Shown here piece by piece: positions 25,708 through 34,035 of a stretch of 50,619 bases of DNA; the first letter of the stretch is position 1; every line of letters starts with the position of its first letter. This stretch comes from JBMTVN01 sp046047235 (GTDB lineage Bacteria; Verrucomicrobiota; Verrucomicrobiia; Limisphaerales; JAHDYP01). The position numbers and the translations under genes are program-made. The notes under the pieces are model-generated. The model saw only the letters and a program-made list of their open reading frames with translations. It was not told the DNA's origin and did not search any database. The stretch is taken from contig JBJOII010000014.1 of assembly GCA_046047235.1 (NCBI GenBank), positions 1 to 50,619 of the forward strand. The letters run 5' to 3'.

Positions 25708-27783
25708 TTAGATCTCCGCTGCACGCTGCCAAAAGGCCTTGCTCACGGTGTGTCGCCCGCTCCGAATGTTGCGACCCGCATCCTGAGGAAGCTCCGGAAG
25801 TGACTGCTCCACCGCATTCGCACTCTCAGTCGCCCCCCTATCCCCGTCCATCGTCGCCGCCATGCCCCGGTTGCGCATCGCAGCACTTTTCACCGACTCC
25901 AGCGTCGGGGCCGACTTCACCGTAGCCTTCCTGCCCATCGCCGCATGATTCATCACCACAGCCGGCTCCGCCGGCGAACCGTGGGCAGGGTCCATAGGCA
26001 TCGTCATTGTCGACACTGCCGGCTCAGCCTCCTCCAACTCTTCCACCGACTCCGCCGGCAAGGGGGCGGAAGTAACGCCTTCCTCCGGCGGCGCAACCTC
26101 ATTGCCGCAACGCAGCATCTCACTGCCATAGTAGGGATTGGCCAGAGGTCCCTCAGCCTGAAACCACAGACCGGGCTCAGGAGCCATCGGGCAGTGGTAG
26201 ACCTTCACAGACCTAAAATCCCCAGGCAACACCCTCACGCTCTGAACCAGCTCTACCAGCGCCGTGCTGAAGGGTAAAAAGACCTCCCGGGCCGCCTCCA
26301 AATCCACGCCGACTTCCGGCTCGTAACGGTCAATGACCGCCCCAACTAAGTCCTGTAACTGGGTGCCCGGCCCAAAAACCTGCCCCAGCTCACCCAGCTC
26401 ATGACCCAACCGGTCCCACGCACCCTTGAACAACTCAAAGTCATCCGACGACAAGGCGCTGCTCACCCCATCCGCTACCTCCAGCAAAGCCGCCAACGCA
26501 GCCTCCTGCAGTGAGTTCAGCCGAACATCGTTACCCCGCACAATCTCCAGTCCGCCCGCAGCTGAATCCTCCCCCCCCCCTGCCAGTTCCTCATCCTCCT
26601 CCAGCGGATGCATGATCTGCGCCTGCGCGTCAATCAGCACATTGCCCGCCGTCACCACCCGCTCGCCCACCATCACACCGGAAAGCACTTCCCACTCGGC
26701 ATCCCCCTGCCTCCCCAACTTTACCCGACGCCGCTCATAAGCCCCCTCCCCCTTGTCCACATAGGCATAGGCCGTCGAGCCAGGCAGGAGAATCGCTGAC
26801 CGCGGAACGGTCAATACATCCGGAATCTCCGCCCTCACCTGACCGTCAGCATACATGCCGTAACGAAGCAAACGCATGGTCGCCCCACCCGCCACCTTGA
26901 CCCGTGGATTCGGAATCTCCGCCCGCACCTTCACCGTCCGGGTGACCGAGTCCATCGTCGGTTCAATAAAGGTCACGGTCGCGGGAAACACCTTCCCGGG
27001 AACCGCCGGTACAGTCACGGAGATGCTCTGCCCCGGAACAAACCACGCCAGCTGATTCTCATAGACATCAAAGCGAAACCACAGAAGCGAAGAATCCGCA
27101 ATCGTCATCAGGGTGTCACCCTCACCCACATATTGTCCCTCATATACATTGCGCTCCAAAACCGTCCCCGACTGCGGCGACAACAAATCATGAAAGTATG
27201 GATCCACCTCAACATCCACCCGCGCCAAATCCATGCTCGAGGAAACCTGCGAGTTCTGAAACGGATCCACGTGGTTCGCCATCCGGGACCGCACAAGATA
27301 CCGACGCTTCTCCAACGCCAGCTCAGGGCTATACATCGTCACCAACACCTGCCCCTGATCCACCTCTACCCCCGAATACTCCACGGTCATGTTGTCAATC
27401 CGGCCCGGCGCCGGCGCCGCCAATACGGTGGTCAAGGTCTGGTTCGCCTCAATCGTCCCAGCCACTCGCATGGTCGCCCCCAAGGTCCCCACCTTTGCCT
27501 CGGCCGACTTCACGTTTAATACCGTGATGCTGTTCGAACTCAGGACAATAACGCCATCCTTCGTCGCGAAGGCCTGGTCCCCCTCATAGATCGGGGTCAG
27601 ATCCATGGCGCAAATCGTGCACTTGCCCGGATGATCCAGCTTCACCCACGGATGCATCGAGTCCTGATAATACACAATCCGACGGCCACCCCCCTCCCCG
27701 CCCCTCCATGGGCGCCACACACCAAGAAGGGCCACCGCCACAACAACTGCACCTGCCATCCAGCTTCGGTTTACTTTCATCAT
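25708..27783 (-). CDS. cusB: CusB-type RND periplasmic adaptor with metal-binding and DUF3347 domains
   Basis: A 691-residue membrane-anchored adaptor starting MMKVNRSWMAGAVVVAVALLG. A heavy-metal-binding domain is present at about 33-70 (YYQDSMHPWVKLDHPGKC, CAMD). The HlyD-like adaptor follows (barrel-sandwich, short hairpin, beta-barrel) to about 395. A Gly3/acidic linker encoded by a G10 run leads to a DUF3347 domain at about 420-560 (VYHCPMAPEPGLWFQAEG, YYGSEMLRCG). The tail (about 560-691) is rich in Met, His and Ala (MTMPMDPAHG, VMNHAAMGRKAT) and may bind copper or silver. It is longer than classical CusB (about 400 residues) because of the two C-terminal extensions. It is the first gene of the efflux operon. 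Confidence 0.9.
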   Translation of the reverse strand: MMKVNRSWMAGAVVVAVALLGVWRPWRGGEGGGRRIVYYQDSMHPWVKLDHPGKCTICAMDLTPIYEGDQAFATKDGVIVLSSNSITVLNVKSAEAKVGTLGATMRVAGTIEANQTLTTVLAAPAPGRIDNMTVEYSGVEVDQGQVLVTMYSPELALEKRRYLVRSRMANHVDPFQNSQVSSSMDLARVDVEVDPYFHDLLSPQSGTVLERNVYEGQYVGEGDTLMTIADSSLLWFRFDVYENQLAWFVPGQSISVTVPAVPGKVFPATVTFIEPTMDSVTRTVKVRAEIPNPRVKVAGGATMRLLRYGMYADGQVRAEIPDVLTVPRSAILLPGSTAYAYVDKGEGAYERRRVKLGRQGDAEWEVLSGVMVGERVVTAGNVLIDAQAQIMHPLEEDEELAGGGEDSAAGGLEIVRGNDVRLNSLQEAALAALLEVADGVSSALSSDDFELFKGAWDRLGHELGELGQVFGPGTQLQDLVGAVIDRYEPEVGVDLEAAREVFLPFSTALVELVQSVRVLPGDFRSVKVYHCPMAPEPGLWFQAEGPLANPYYGSEMLRCGNEVAPPEEGVTSAPLPAESVEELEEAEPAVSTMTMPMDPAHGSPAEPAVVMNHAAMGRKATVKSAPTLESVKSAAMRNRGMAATMDGDRGATESANAVEQSLPELPQDAGRNIRSGRHTVSKAFWQRAAEI
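26571..26580 (-). repeat. G10 homopolymer in cusB coding strand
   Basis: Ten consecutive C on the plus strand (G10 in the gene) encode the Gly3 linker between the adaptor core and the DUF3347 domain. It is the longest mononucleotide run noticed. A one-base slip would truncate the C-terminal metal-binding part while leaving the adaptor core intact. Confidence 0.85.
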
Positions 27784-28029
27784 GGATTCTCTGCCTGCCG
27801 AAATCCGTCAGGACTCACGCTCAACGCCCCAATATAGAAGCTCCCCCAAGTAAAAATCGAAATGGGGCCACCCCCGAAAGCACTATGGGGGAATTCCCTA
27901 CGATCTGCCCCACACCCGATTGGACATACCCACAATTCTCTGCCATAGAATCCGCCCGCGTGAGGACCAGCTCAGAAATCCAGCGAATCACCCCATGCCG
28001 CTGAGGAAACGGTCCAAGCACCCCGTGAC
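27784..28029. promoter_or_regulatory. Divergent spacer between cusB and the YddG-like gene
   Basis: These 246 bp should contain the promoters of the efflux operon (minus) and the exporter gene (plus). CCCCC-11 nt-GGGGG at about 27868-27893 can form a short hairpin next to GGGAATTCCC-like sequence. No CueR- or CopY-type operator was recognised and no regulator gene is adjacent. Confidence 0.4.
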
Positions 28030-28989
28030 ATGACACCCCCCTGCAACCGGATCCAACCACGCGCCACGGGCGCAGGGCTCATCGCGATCCTGCTCTGGAG
28101 CACCACTTTCGCTCTCGCCAGAAGCCTGACCGAAACGCTCGGACCCTTCACCTCCGCCGCAGCCGTCTACGTCGTAGCCGCCGCGCTGCTGCTCCCTTCG
28201 ACCTTTCGGCAATGGCGAACTCCAATTCCTGACGCCTGCCTGCCAAAGCAATACCTCCTGGGGTGCGGCGGCCTCTTCGTTGCCTATACCACACTGCTCT
28301 ACCTTGCCATCGGCGCCTGCTCCACCCGTCAGCAGTTGCTCGAAATCGCCCTGGTCAACTACCTGTGGCCCGTCCTCACGATCCTCCTGTCGGTTCTTCT
28401 CCTCCGCCTCAAAGCCTCCCCCTGCCTCTGGCCCGCTTTGGTCCTCGCTTTGGCCGGGCTCCCCCTCGTCGTTGGCCAGGACAGCTCGTTCTCACTCATA
28501 GCCTTCCAAGGCAATCTGCAGGACAACCCGCTCAGCTACGGCTTGGCCGGCACCGCAGCCCTCAGCTGGGCAGCCTACTCCGTCCTCACCCGCAAATGGG
28601 CCCCTCAGGCCAGCTCCGGCGCCGTCGGTCTTTTCATCCTCGCCACGGCCACCCTACTCGTCCCGTTGGCCTGGGCCAGCAACGAGTCGCCACAGTGGAC
28701 TTCACGCGCCATCCTCGAGGTCCTGATACAAGGTGCCATCACAGCCTCGGCCTACGCCCTTTGGGACCATGCCATGCGCCTCGGGAACCTCACGCTCGTC
28801 ACCTCCGCGTCCTACCTCACCCCGCTCCTCTCCACCGCCATAAGCTGCTACTACCTCGACGTCACCCCCAGCAAGGCCCTCCTCTACGGGGCCGCCTCGC
28901 TCGTCACCGGTTCTCTCCTCAGCTACCTCTCGGTTCGTGATACACCCTATCGTAACCCCGACAAAGGCCCCGCACCCTCGGACAACTGA
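28030..28989 (+). CDS. YddG-like drug/metabolite (EamA) exporter
   Basis: A 319-residue inner-membrane protein of the EamA/DMT superfamily with about ten hydrophobic helices in two repeats (LIAILLWSTTFALARSL near the start; GLAGTAALSWAAYSVLTRKW in the second half). The motif QQLLEIALVNYLWPVLTILLS closely fits the YddG subgroup, which exports aromatic amino acids; the substrate here is inferred only from that likeness. Its last 43 nt overlap the end of the sulfatase gene on the other strand. It stands alone on the plus strand. Confidence 0.85.
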   Translation: MTPPCNRIQPRATGAGLIAILLWSTTFALARSLTETLGPFTSAAAVYVVAAALLLPSTFRQWRTPIPDACLPKQYLLGCGGLFVAYTTLLYLAIGACSTRQQLLEIALVNYLWPVLTILLSVLLLRLKASPCLWPALVLALAGLPLVVGQDSSFSLIAFQGNLQDNPLSYGLAGTAALSWAAYSVLTRKWAPQASSGAVGLFILATATLLVPLAWASNESPQWTSRAILEVLIQGAITASAYALWDHAMRLGNLTLVTSASYLTPLLSTAISCYYLDVTPSKALLYGAASLVTGSLLSYLSVRDTPYRNPDKGPAPSDN

Positions 28990-31520
28990 ATCCGTAGTAC
29001 ATGGCTCACTGTTCGGTCCCCGCCCATCACATTCCAGCCCGATGTCCCGTAGAACCACGCCGGAGCCCCCCCCTCGCAAAGCACTTTCGGTCGCTCAAAT
29101 TTCGGATCCCCCCCGTAGATCTTCACAACCCGGGACGAATCGAACCCGCCATAATAATCGGGCAACAGTCCGAAACCTCGCTGCGTCCAGTCAGGGTTAA
29201 AGTGAATGCCGTCATCGCTAACCCAAAGCACCCCTCCGCCACGCAACCCCGTCACCTGCCCGTGATTGTCTGTCGTAAGCAAACAAACCTTCCCCTGCCA
29301 TAAAAACGCACTGCCATCCTCAATCGTCACATCCCGCGATGTCAGGGGATGGTCCAACATCCGGTACGGCCCGGTAACAGCCTCGCTGATCGCAAGCCCG
29401 TAAAGCGTCGATCCGGGCACCTCACCGCCTGTCTTGAAATACAAATGATACCGCTCCCCCACCCGCAACAGGGTCGGATTCACCACTTGTTTACCATAGG
29501 TGAAATGCCCCGGATCACCCGAGGCTGACAAAATCAGCCCGTGCCCCCCTACCTTGTCCCAAGGACCATACGGGCTCGGTGCAGAGGCCATACCAATCCG
29601 CTGGTTCAAGGGATGCGGAGGCTGGTGATAATCATCGTTCGCGATGTAGCAAAGGTAGTAACCACCATCAAACTCCCGCACCTCCGGATTGTGCGGGGCA
29701 TAGGCATCCCAATCACCCGCTAGTCCCGTGCCCCGCAGCACAACGTCCGCAAACCGAAAGGGACCCTCCGGACGCTCTGAAACATAATGCGCAATCTCGC
29801 TCGACCTCCGCCATGCCGGATCCACCCCCTCCTCTGGCCAACGCGCCGCATACAAATGATACTCTCCCCCCGCTCGCAACGGAGCCGCCCCCCACACAGT
29901 GTAATCCGGATCAGCAATCGCTACCCCTCTCCACTCCAGCCCCGCTGCTATCGCAGATACCGGCAGATTCCCGCGCCTACCAGCGGCAGTCGCAGCCCCC
30001 GAAACATCTCCCGTAGCGGGATACGCCATCACCCTGCCCAGCCTCCTGTCGAAAGGCATCAACGCCCCGCGCTCAGCCAAGCGTTCCCCCAAGCGCTGGC
30101 AAAGCGCCGCAGCGAACTCCGGATTCACCTTAGCCAGGTTGTGCTGTTCACTTAAATCAACCTGAAGGTCAAACAACTCCACCCGACGGTCCACATGATG
30201 AAAAATCAACTTCCTGTCCCCCCTCCGGATCGCACTAAACGGCCCCTGACCACTGTAAAGATGGGGAAAATGCCATATGAAATCACGATCCGCCTGCACT
30301 CCAGCCCCCTCGCCTGTAAGCAACGGAACAATACTCTTCCCATCAACCACCTGCCGCACCCGCCCCTCCCACTCCACCCCCGCCACCTCCAATAAGGTTG
30401 GAAATAGATCCTCAATAATCACCGGCACCGAACACACTCCGCCAGCTCTCACCCGCCCCGGCCACCACACCAGCATCGGCTCACGAATACCCCCCTCATA
30501 TGGAGTCAGCTTGTGCCCTCTCAATGGAAGGTTCCGCGGACACTGGGACGGAGACCCGTTGTCCGACATGAACACAATCATCGTGTTGTCCGCCACGCCC
30601 AGACGCTCCAGCGCCCCCAACACATCCCCCAACGACTTGTCCATGCCCTCGATCATCGATGCCAGCGTGGCCTCGAACGGACTCAACCCCGCATCCACAT
30701 ACTTCTCGTAAAACCGCGAATCCCGCTCCCACGGCGCATGCACCGCATAGTGCGATAAATACAGGTAAAACGGCTTGCGCTCCTCCACCACCGACTCAAC
30801 CGCCTTGATCGCCTCCCGCGTTAGGGCTTCGGTCAGGTAGGTCCCGGTACCATGATAGGCGTCCAACCCGGGCACATCCCAAATCCGGTCCGGCGGGTCC
30901 GTTCGCCAGGCCGCGCTGTAGTTCTTCTCCCCCCAATAACTCCCCGGCCCACCCGCACAGTGCCCGGCAATGTTCACGTCAAAACCCAGATTCAACGGAT
31001 CCTCCCCCGGAGTCCCCAAAGCCCCGAAATGTGCCTTCCCCACATGAATGGTCGCGTATCCCGCCTCACGCAAAAGCTCCGGTAACGGCGTAGCCACCAC
31101 TGTCCGGGATACCCCCTCAGCGGGCGCAACCCCGTTTACATTCCAGTTTGGAGGAGAGAAGTCGTCGCTCGCATTGTCTGGTGAAGCATCCTTGCGCAAC
31201 GTCCAGTTGGTCACCCCATGCCGCGCCACATTCATCCCCGTCAACGCACTCACGCGCGATGGCGAACAAACCGCCGAAGCATAGGCCTGCGTGAACTTCA
31301 TCCCCTCCCGCGCCAACCGCTCCATGTTCGGCGTCCGATACCGCCGGTTAAGTGGTGTCGCCTCAGAATGGAACGCTACCGAGGTCTCCTGCCATCCCAT
31401 GTCGTCGACGAGAAAAAACACCAGGTTCGGCCTGTCACTACCCAACAGGAAACCCGACCACAGCACCTGAATCAGCAGGCATAACCGCCAGCTAATCGAA
31501 TCTGCCCTCATGAATTGCAT
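28947..31520 (-). CDS. Secreted sulfatase fused to a GH43-like propeller domain
   Basis: About 857 residues from ATG 31520 (alternatives: TTG 31526, ATG 31511), with a signal peptide (SWRLCLLIQVLWSGFLLG). Residues about 30-480 are a type I sulfatase: metal site LVDDMG, the formylglycine motif CSPSR with Cys near 85, and metal/active-site motifs HVGKAHFG, YLSHYAVHAPW and MSDNGSPS. This fits removal of sulfate esters from a polysaccharide and requires a sulfatase-maturating enzyme elsewhere. Residues about 520-857 look like a five-bladed GH43/GH32-like propeller (IADPDYTVWGAAPLRAGG, YHLYAARWP, HNPEVREFDGGYYLCYI, FGLLPDYYGGFDSSRV), so one chain may combine desulfation with glycan binding or cleavage. 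It lies directly downstream of the threonine aldolase gene. Confidence 0.85.
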   Translation of the reverse strand: MQFMRADSISWRLCLLIQVLWSGFLLGSDRPNLVFFLVDDMGWQETSVAFHSEATPLNRRYRTPNMERLAREGMKFTQAYASAVCSPSRVSALTGMNVARHGVTNWTLRKDASPDNASDDFSPPNWNVNGVAPAEGVSRTVVATPLPELLREAGYATIHVGKAHFGALGTPGEDPLNLGFDVNIAGHCAGGPGSYWGEKNYSAAWRTDPPDRIWDVPGLDAYHGTGTYLTEALTREAIKAVESVVEERKPFYLYLSHYAVHAPWERDSRFYEKYVDAGLSPFEATLASMIEGMDKSLGDVLGALERLGVADNTMIVFMSDNGSPSQCPRNLPLRGHKLTPYEGGIREPMLVWWPGRVRAGGVCSVPVIIEDLFPTLLEVAGVEWEGRVRQVVDGKSIVPLLTGEGAGVQADRDFIWHFPHLYSGQGPFSAIRRGDRKLIFHHVDRRVELFDLQVDLSEQHNLAKVNPEFAAALCQRLGERLAERGALMPFDRRLGRVMAYPATGDVSGAATAAGRRGNLPVSAIAAGLEWRGVAIADPDYTVWGAAPLRAGGEYHLYAARWPEEGVDPAWRRSSEIAHYVSERPEGPFRFADVVLRGTGLAGDWDAYAPHNPEVREFDGGYYLCYIANDDYHQPPHPLNQRIGMASAPSPYGPWDKVGGHGLILSASGDPGHFTYGKQVVNPTLLRVGERYHLYFKTGGEVPGSTLYGLAISEAVTGPYRMLDHPLTSRDVTIEDGSAFLWQGKVCLLTTDNHGQVTGLRGGGVLWVSDDGIHFNPDWTQRGFGLLPDYYGGFDSSRVVKIYGGDPKFERPKVLCEGGAPAWFYGTSGWNVMGGDRTVSHVLRIQLSEGAGPLSGLR

Positions 31521-31531
31521 GACCAACCGGC

Positions 31532-32626
31532 CTAAAGTTTACGGCTGTTGAACGCTTCACGAGGAATATCCCGCGGCTCCTCCGCCAAACATCGCCGGAT
31601 ATCCGCCGCGAACGCATCCACGTCCTCCGGTTGAGTGTCCCAGGAACACATAAAACGACACCCCCCCTGCCCAATAAAGGTGTAAAACTTCCAGCCGGAA
31701 TCGCGCAACGAACCCACCACGGCAGGCGGTAGCTCCGCAAATACCGCGTTGGCCTGAACCGGAAACAACAGCTTCACCTCCGGCAAATCCCGGATCGCCG
31801 CCTCCAAACGCCTCGCCATCGCATTGGCATGCCCCGCATGCCTCAACCACGCCCCGTCCTGCAGCATGCCTACCCATGGAGCCGCCAAAAACCGCATCTT
31901 CGAACACAACTGACCCGACTGTTTGCAGCGATAATCAAACTCCCGCGCCAACTCTCGGTTGAAAAACACCACGGCCTCACCCGCGTGAGTTCCGTTCTTC
32001 GTCCCCCCAAAACAAAGCACGTCCACTCCCGATTGCCACGTAATAGCCTTCGGCGACACCCCCAGCGAAGCCACCGCATTTGCAAACCGCGCACCGTCCA
32101 TGTGCAGGGTCAACCCGAATTCCTTCGTCTTCGCCCAGATCGCCCGAACTTCCTCCGGACCATACACGGTCCCAAGCTCCGTCGATTGCGTCACGCTCAC
32201 CGCACGCGGCTTCGGATAGTGAATGTCCGTCCGCTTCAAAACCATCTGCTCAATCCCCTCAGGATCAATCTTCCCATCCGCCCCCGGCACCTGTAGCACC
32301 TTCATCCCATTCGAAAAAAACTCCGGCGCCCCACACTCATCCGTCTCCACATGCGCAGTCTCATGACACAACATGCTGTGGTAACTCTGCCCCGTGGAAG
32401 CCAGGGCCAGCGAGTTCGCCGCAGTCCCGTTGAAGACAAAAAACACCTCACAACCCGTCTCGAAAACATCCCGGATAAGGTCCGAAGCCCGGTCAGTCCA
32501 GCTGTCCTCCCCATACGCCACTGCATGGTCCCGGTTCGCCTCCTCCATAGCCTGCCATGCCTCGGGACAAATCCCCGAATAGTTGTCACTCGCGAAATGC
32601 CTGCGTATCCGGTCGGGTCTTTTCAT
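31532..32626 (-). CDS. ltaE: Low-specificity L-threonine aldolase family (PLP) enzyme
   Basis: A 364-residue fold-type I PLP enzyme of the beta-eliminating lyase/threonine aldolase family, expected to cleave L-threonine or L-allo-threonine to glycine and acetaldehyde. I chose ATG 32626 (MKRPDRIRRHFASDNYSG); the frame is open 12 codons further. Family motifs: FASDNYSG near the start, FNGTAANSLAL, HETAHVETDECGAPE, the Asp pairing with the PLP ring in LHMDGARFANA, and the Schiff-base Lys in CFGGTKNGTH. Its partner on the same transcript is a sulfatase 11 nt away, with no obvious pathway link. Confidence 0.9.
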   Translation of the reverse strand: MKRPDRIRRHFASDNYSGICPEAWQAMEEANRDHAVAYGEDSWTDRASDLIRDVFETGCEVFFVFNGTAANSLALASTGQSYHSMLCHETAHVETDECGAPEFFSNGMKVLQVPGADGKIDPEGIEQMVLKRTDIHYPKPRAVSVTQSTELGTVYGPEEVRAIWAKTKEFGLTLHMDGARFANAVASLGVSPKAITWQSGVDVLCFGGTKNGTHAGEAVVFFNRELAREFDYRCKQSGQLCSKMRFLAAPWVGMLQDGAWLRHAGHANAMARRLEAAIRDLPEVKLLFPVQANAVFAELPPAVVGSLRDSGWKFYTFIGQGGCRFMCSWDTQPEDVDAFAADIRRCLAEEPRDIPREAFNSRKL

Positions 32627-32693
32627 GCACGGTAAGAATTTAAACCCGAACAGTAGAACCAAAACCCCACCTCTGGCGAGCCCATCGTAGCAC

Positions 32694-32722
32694 TTGTTTC
32701 ACCCCACACCCCCCGCTATCTT
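32694..32722 (+). promoter_or_regulatory. Possible sigma-70-type promoter of the VOC-folP-glmM operon
   Basis: TTGTTT (32694-32699) and TATCTT (32717-32722) are 17 bp apart in the 105-bp gap between two divergent genes. The start codon at 32732 is only 9 nt beyond the -10 box, so the mRNA would be nearly leaderless. Both hexamers match consensus only in part. Confidence 0.35.
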
Positions 32723-32731
32723 CCGCCCAGC

Positions 32732-33130
32732 ATGAAAGTCCAGAAGCTGCTCCATACACGCTACCGCCTCAATAACCTCGAACAATCTGTCCGGTTCTAT
32801 ACCCAAATCCTCGGCCTCGAAGAAGTCCGCCGCCATAAATCACCCCGCGGATCAGAACTCGTCTTCCTCAAAACCCCCAATAGCGAAGAACTCATCGAAC
32901 TCTGCCATTTCCCCAATAGCGGTCCCGTCGAAGTCCAGCCCGACCTCACCCACCTCGCGTTCGAAGTCGAATGCCTGGAGTCCTTCGGCCAACACCTCGC
33001 CCAACACGGCATCCAATACTCCGACGGTCCCCACCTCAAGCCGGACGGCAGCGGCTTCGCCTTCATCGATGCCCCCGAAGGCTACGAAATCGAACTCATG
33101 CAGCGCAGCAAGGCCCCCAAAAGCTGCTAA
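32732..33130 (+). CDS. VOC-family (glyoxalase I-like) protein
   Basis: A 132-residue cytoplasmic protein of the vicinal-oxygen-chelate superfamily with two beta-alpha-beta-beta-beta units. It carries the four glyoxalase I-type metal ligands in order: His8 in LHTRYRL, Glu in EELIEL, His in DLTHLAFEV and Glu in GYEIELMQ. The opening LHTRYRLNNLEQSVRFYTQIL is very close to lactoylglutathione lyase (GloA), which detoxifies methylglyoxal. Length is normal. It is the first gene of the run VOC-folP-glmM-antiporter, 23 nt before folP. Confidence 0.85.
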   Translation: MKVQKLLHTRYRLNNLEQSVRFYTQILGLEEVRRHKSPRGSELVFLKTPNSEELIELCHFPNSGPVEVQPDLTHLAFEVECLESFGQHLAQHGIQYSDGPHLKPDGSGFAFIDAPEGYEIELMQRSKAPKSC

Positions 33131-33153
33131 CCACGCCCATATCCCCCCATCCC

Positions 33154-34029
33154 TTGACTCTCCCCGAAATCAGATTCCTGGCCTGCGACCACGCCTGGCG
33201 CTGGCCCGGGCCAACTGTGATCATGGGGATCGTCAATGTAACCCCGGACTCCTTCAGCGACGGCGGACGCTTCCTAGCCACCGAATCCGCCGTGCAGCAC
33301 GGCCTGCAACTCGTGCAGGAAGGCGCCGGAATCCTCGACGTCGGCGGTGAATCCACCCGCCCCGGCGCCGAACCAGTAACCATCGACGAAGAACTCCAAC
33401 GCATCATCCCCGTCATCCGCGAATTAGCCCGACAAACCTCCACCCCCATCTCAGTGGATACCAGAAAGCCGGAGGTCGCAATCCAGGCACTCCAAGCCGG
33501 AGCCTGCATCGTCAATGATATCGAGGCCAACCGCCATAACCCCGGGCCCATGTGGGAGGTCCTCGCCAAATATCAGGCAGGCTACGTCTGCATGCATATG
33601 CAGGGCACCCCCGCCACCATGCAGGCCAACCCCAGCTACACGAACGTAACCACTGAAGTCAGCTCGTTCTTCGCACAACAACTGACCGCCATGCAGTCCG
33701 CCGGAATCAACCCCGAACAGATCGCCCTCGATGTCGGAATCGGATTCGGCAAATCCCCCGCACATAATTTGCGTTTGCTAGCAGCCCTCCAGCAGTTTAC
33801 AGCTTTCAACCGGCCTCTCCTGATCGGGGCCTCACGCAAGTCGTTCATCGGCGCGGTCACCGGATGCGCAACAGAAAATCGCCTTCCCGGTTCTCTCGCC
33901 TGCGCGTGCTGGGCCAGCCTCCATGGAGCCCAACTGCTGCGCGTCCATGAGGTCGCAGAAACCAAACACGCCATCCAAATCATCGAAGCCATCACCCAAC
34001 AAAAACCAGACCACCGCACGGATACCTAA
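33154..34029 (+). CDS. folP: Dihydropteroate synthase
   Basis: A 291-residue enzyme that joins p-aminobenzoate to dihydropterin pyrophosphate in folate synthesis. I chose TTG 33154 because it starts just before the first conserved strand; the only later in-frame ATG (in VIMGIVNV) would remove that strand, and the ATG at 32971 lies inside the VOC gene. Signatures: MGIVNVTPDSFSDGG, GGESTRPGAEPV, ISVDTRKPEVA, DVGIGFGKS and LIGASRKSFIG. It is followed 6 nt later by glmM, a gene order shared with many bacteria. Confidence 0.93.
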   Translation: MTLPEIRFLACDHAWRWPGPTVIMGIVNVTPDSFSDGGRFLATESAVQHGLQLVQEGAGILDVGGESTRPGAEPVTIDEELQRIIPVIRELARQTSTPISVDTRKPEVAIQALQAGACIVNDIEANRHNPGPMWEVLAKYQAGYVCMHMQGTPATMQANPSYTNVTTEVSSFFAQQLTAMQSAGINPEQIALDVGIGFGKSPAHNLRLLAALQQFTAFNRPLLIGASRKSFIGAVTGCATENRLPGSLACACWASLHGAQLLRVHEVAETKHAIQIIEAITQQKPDHRTDT

Positions 34030-34035
34030 CCCCTC

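Noticed and set aside
32971..33153. An ATG-initiated 61-codon extension of folP
   Set aside because: It overlaps most of the VOC gene's 3' end and adds an Arg/Pro-rich sequence foreign to DHPS; TTG 33154 fits the family start.
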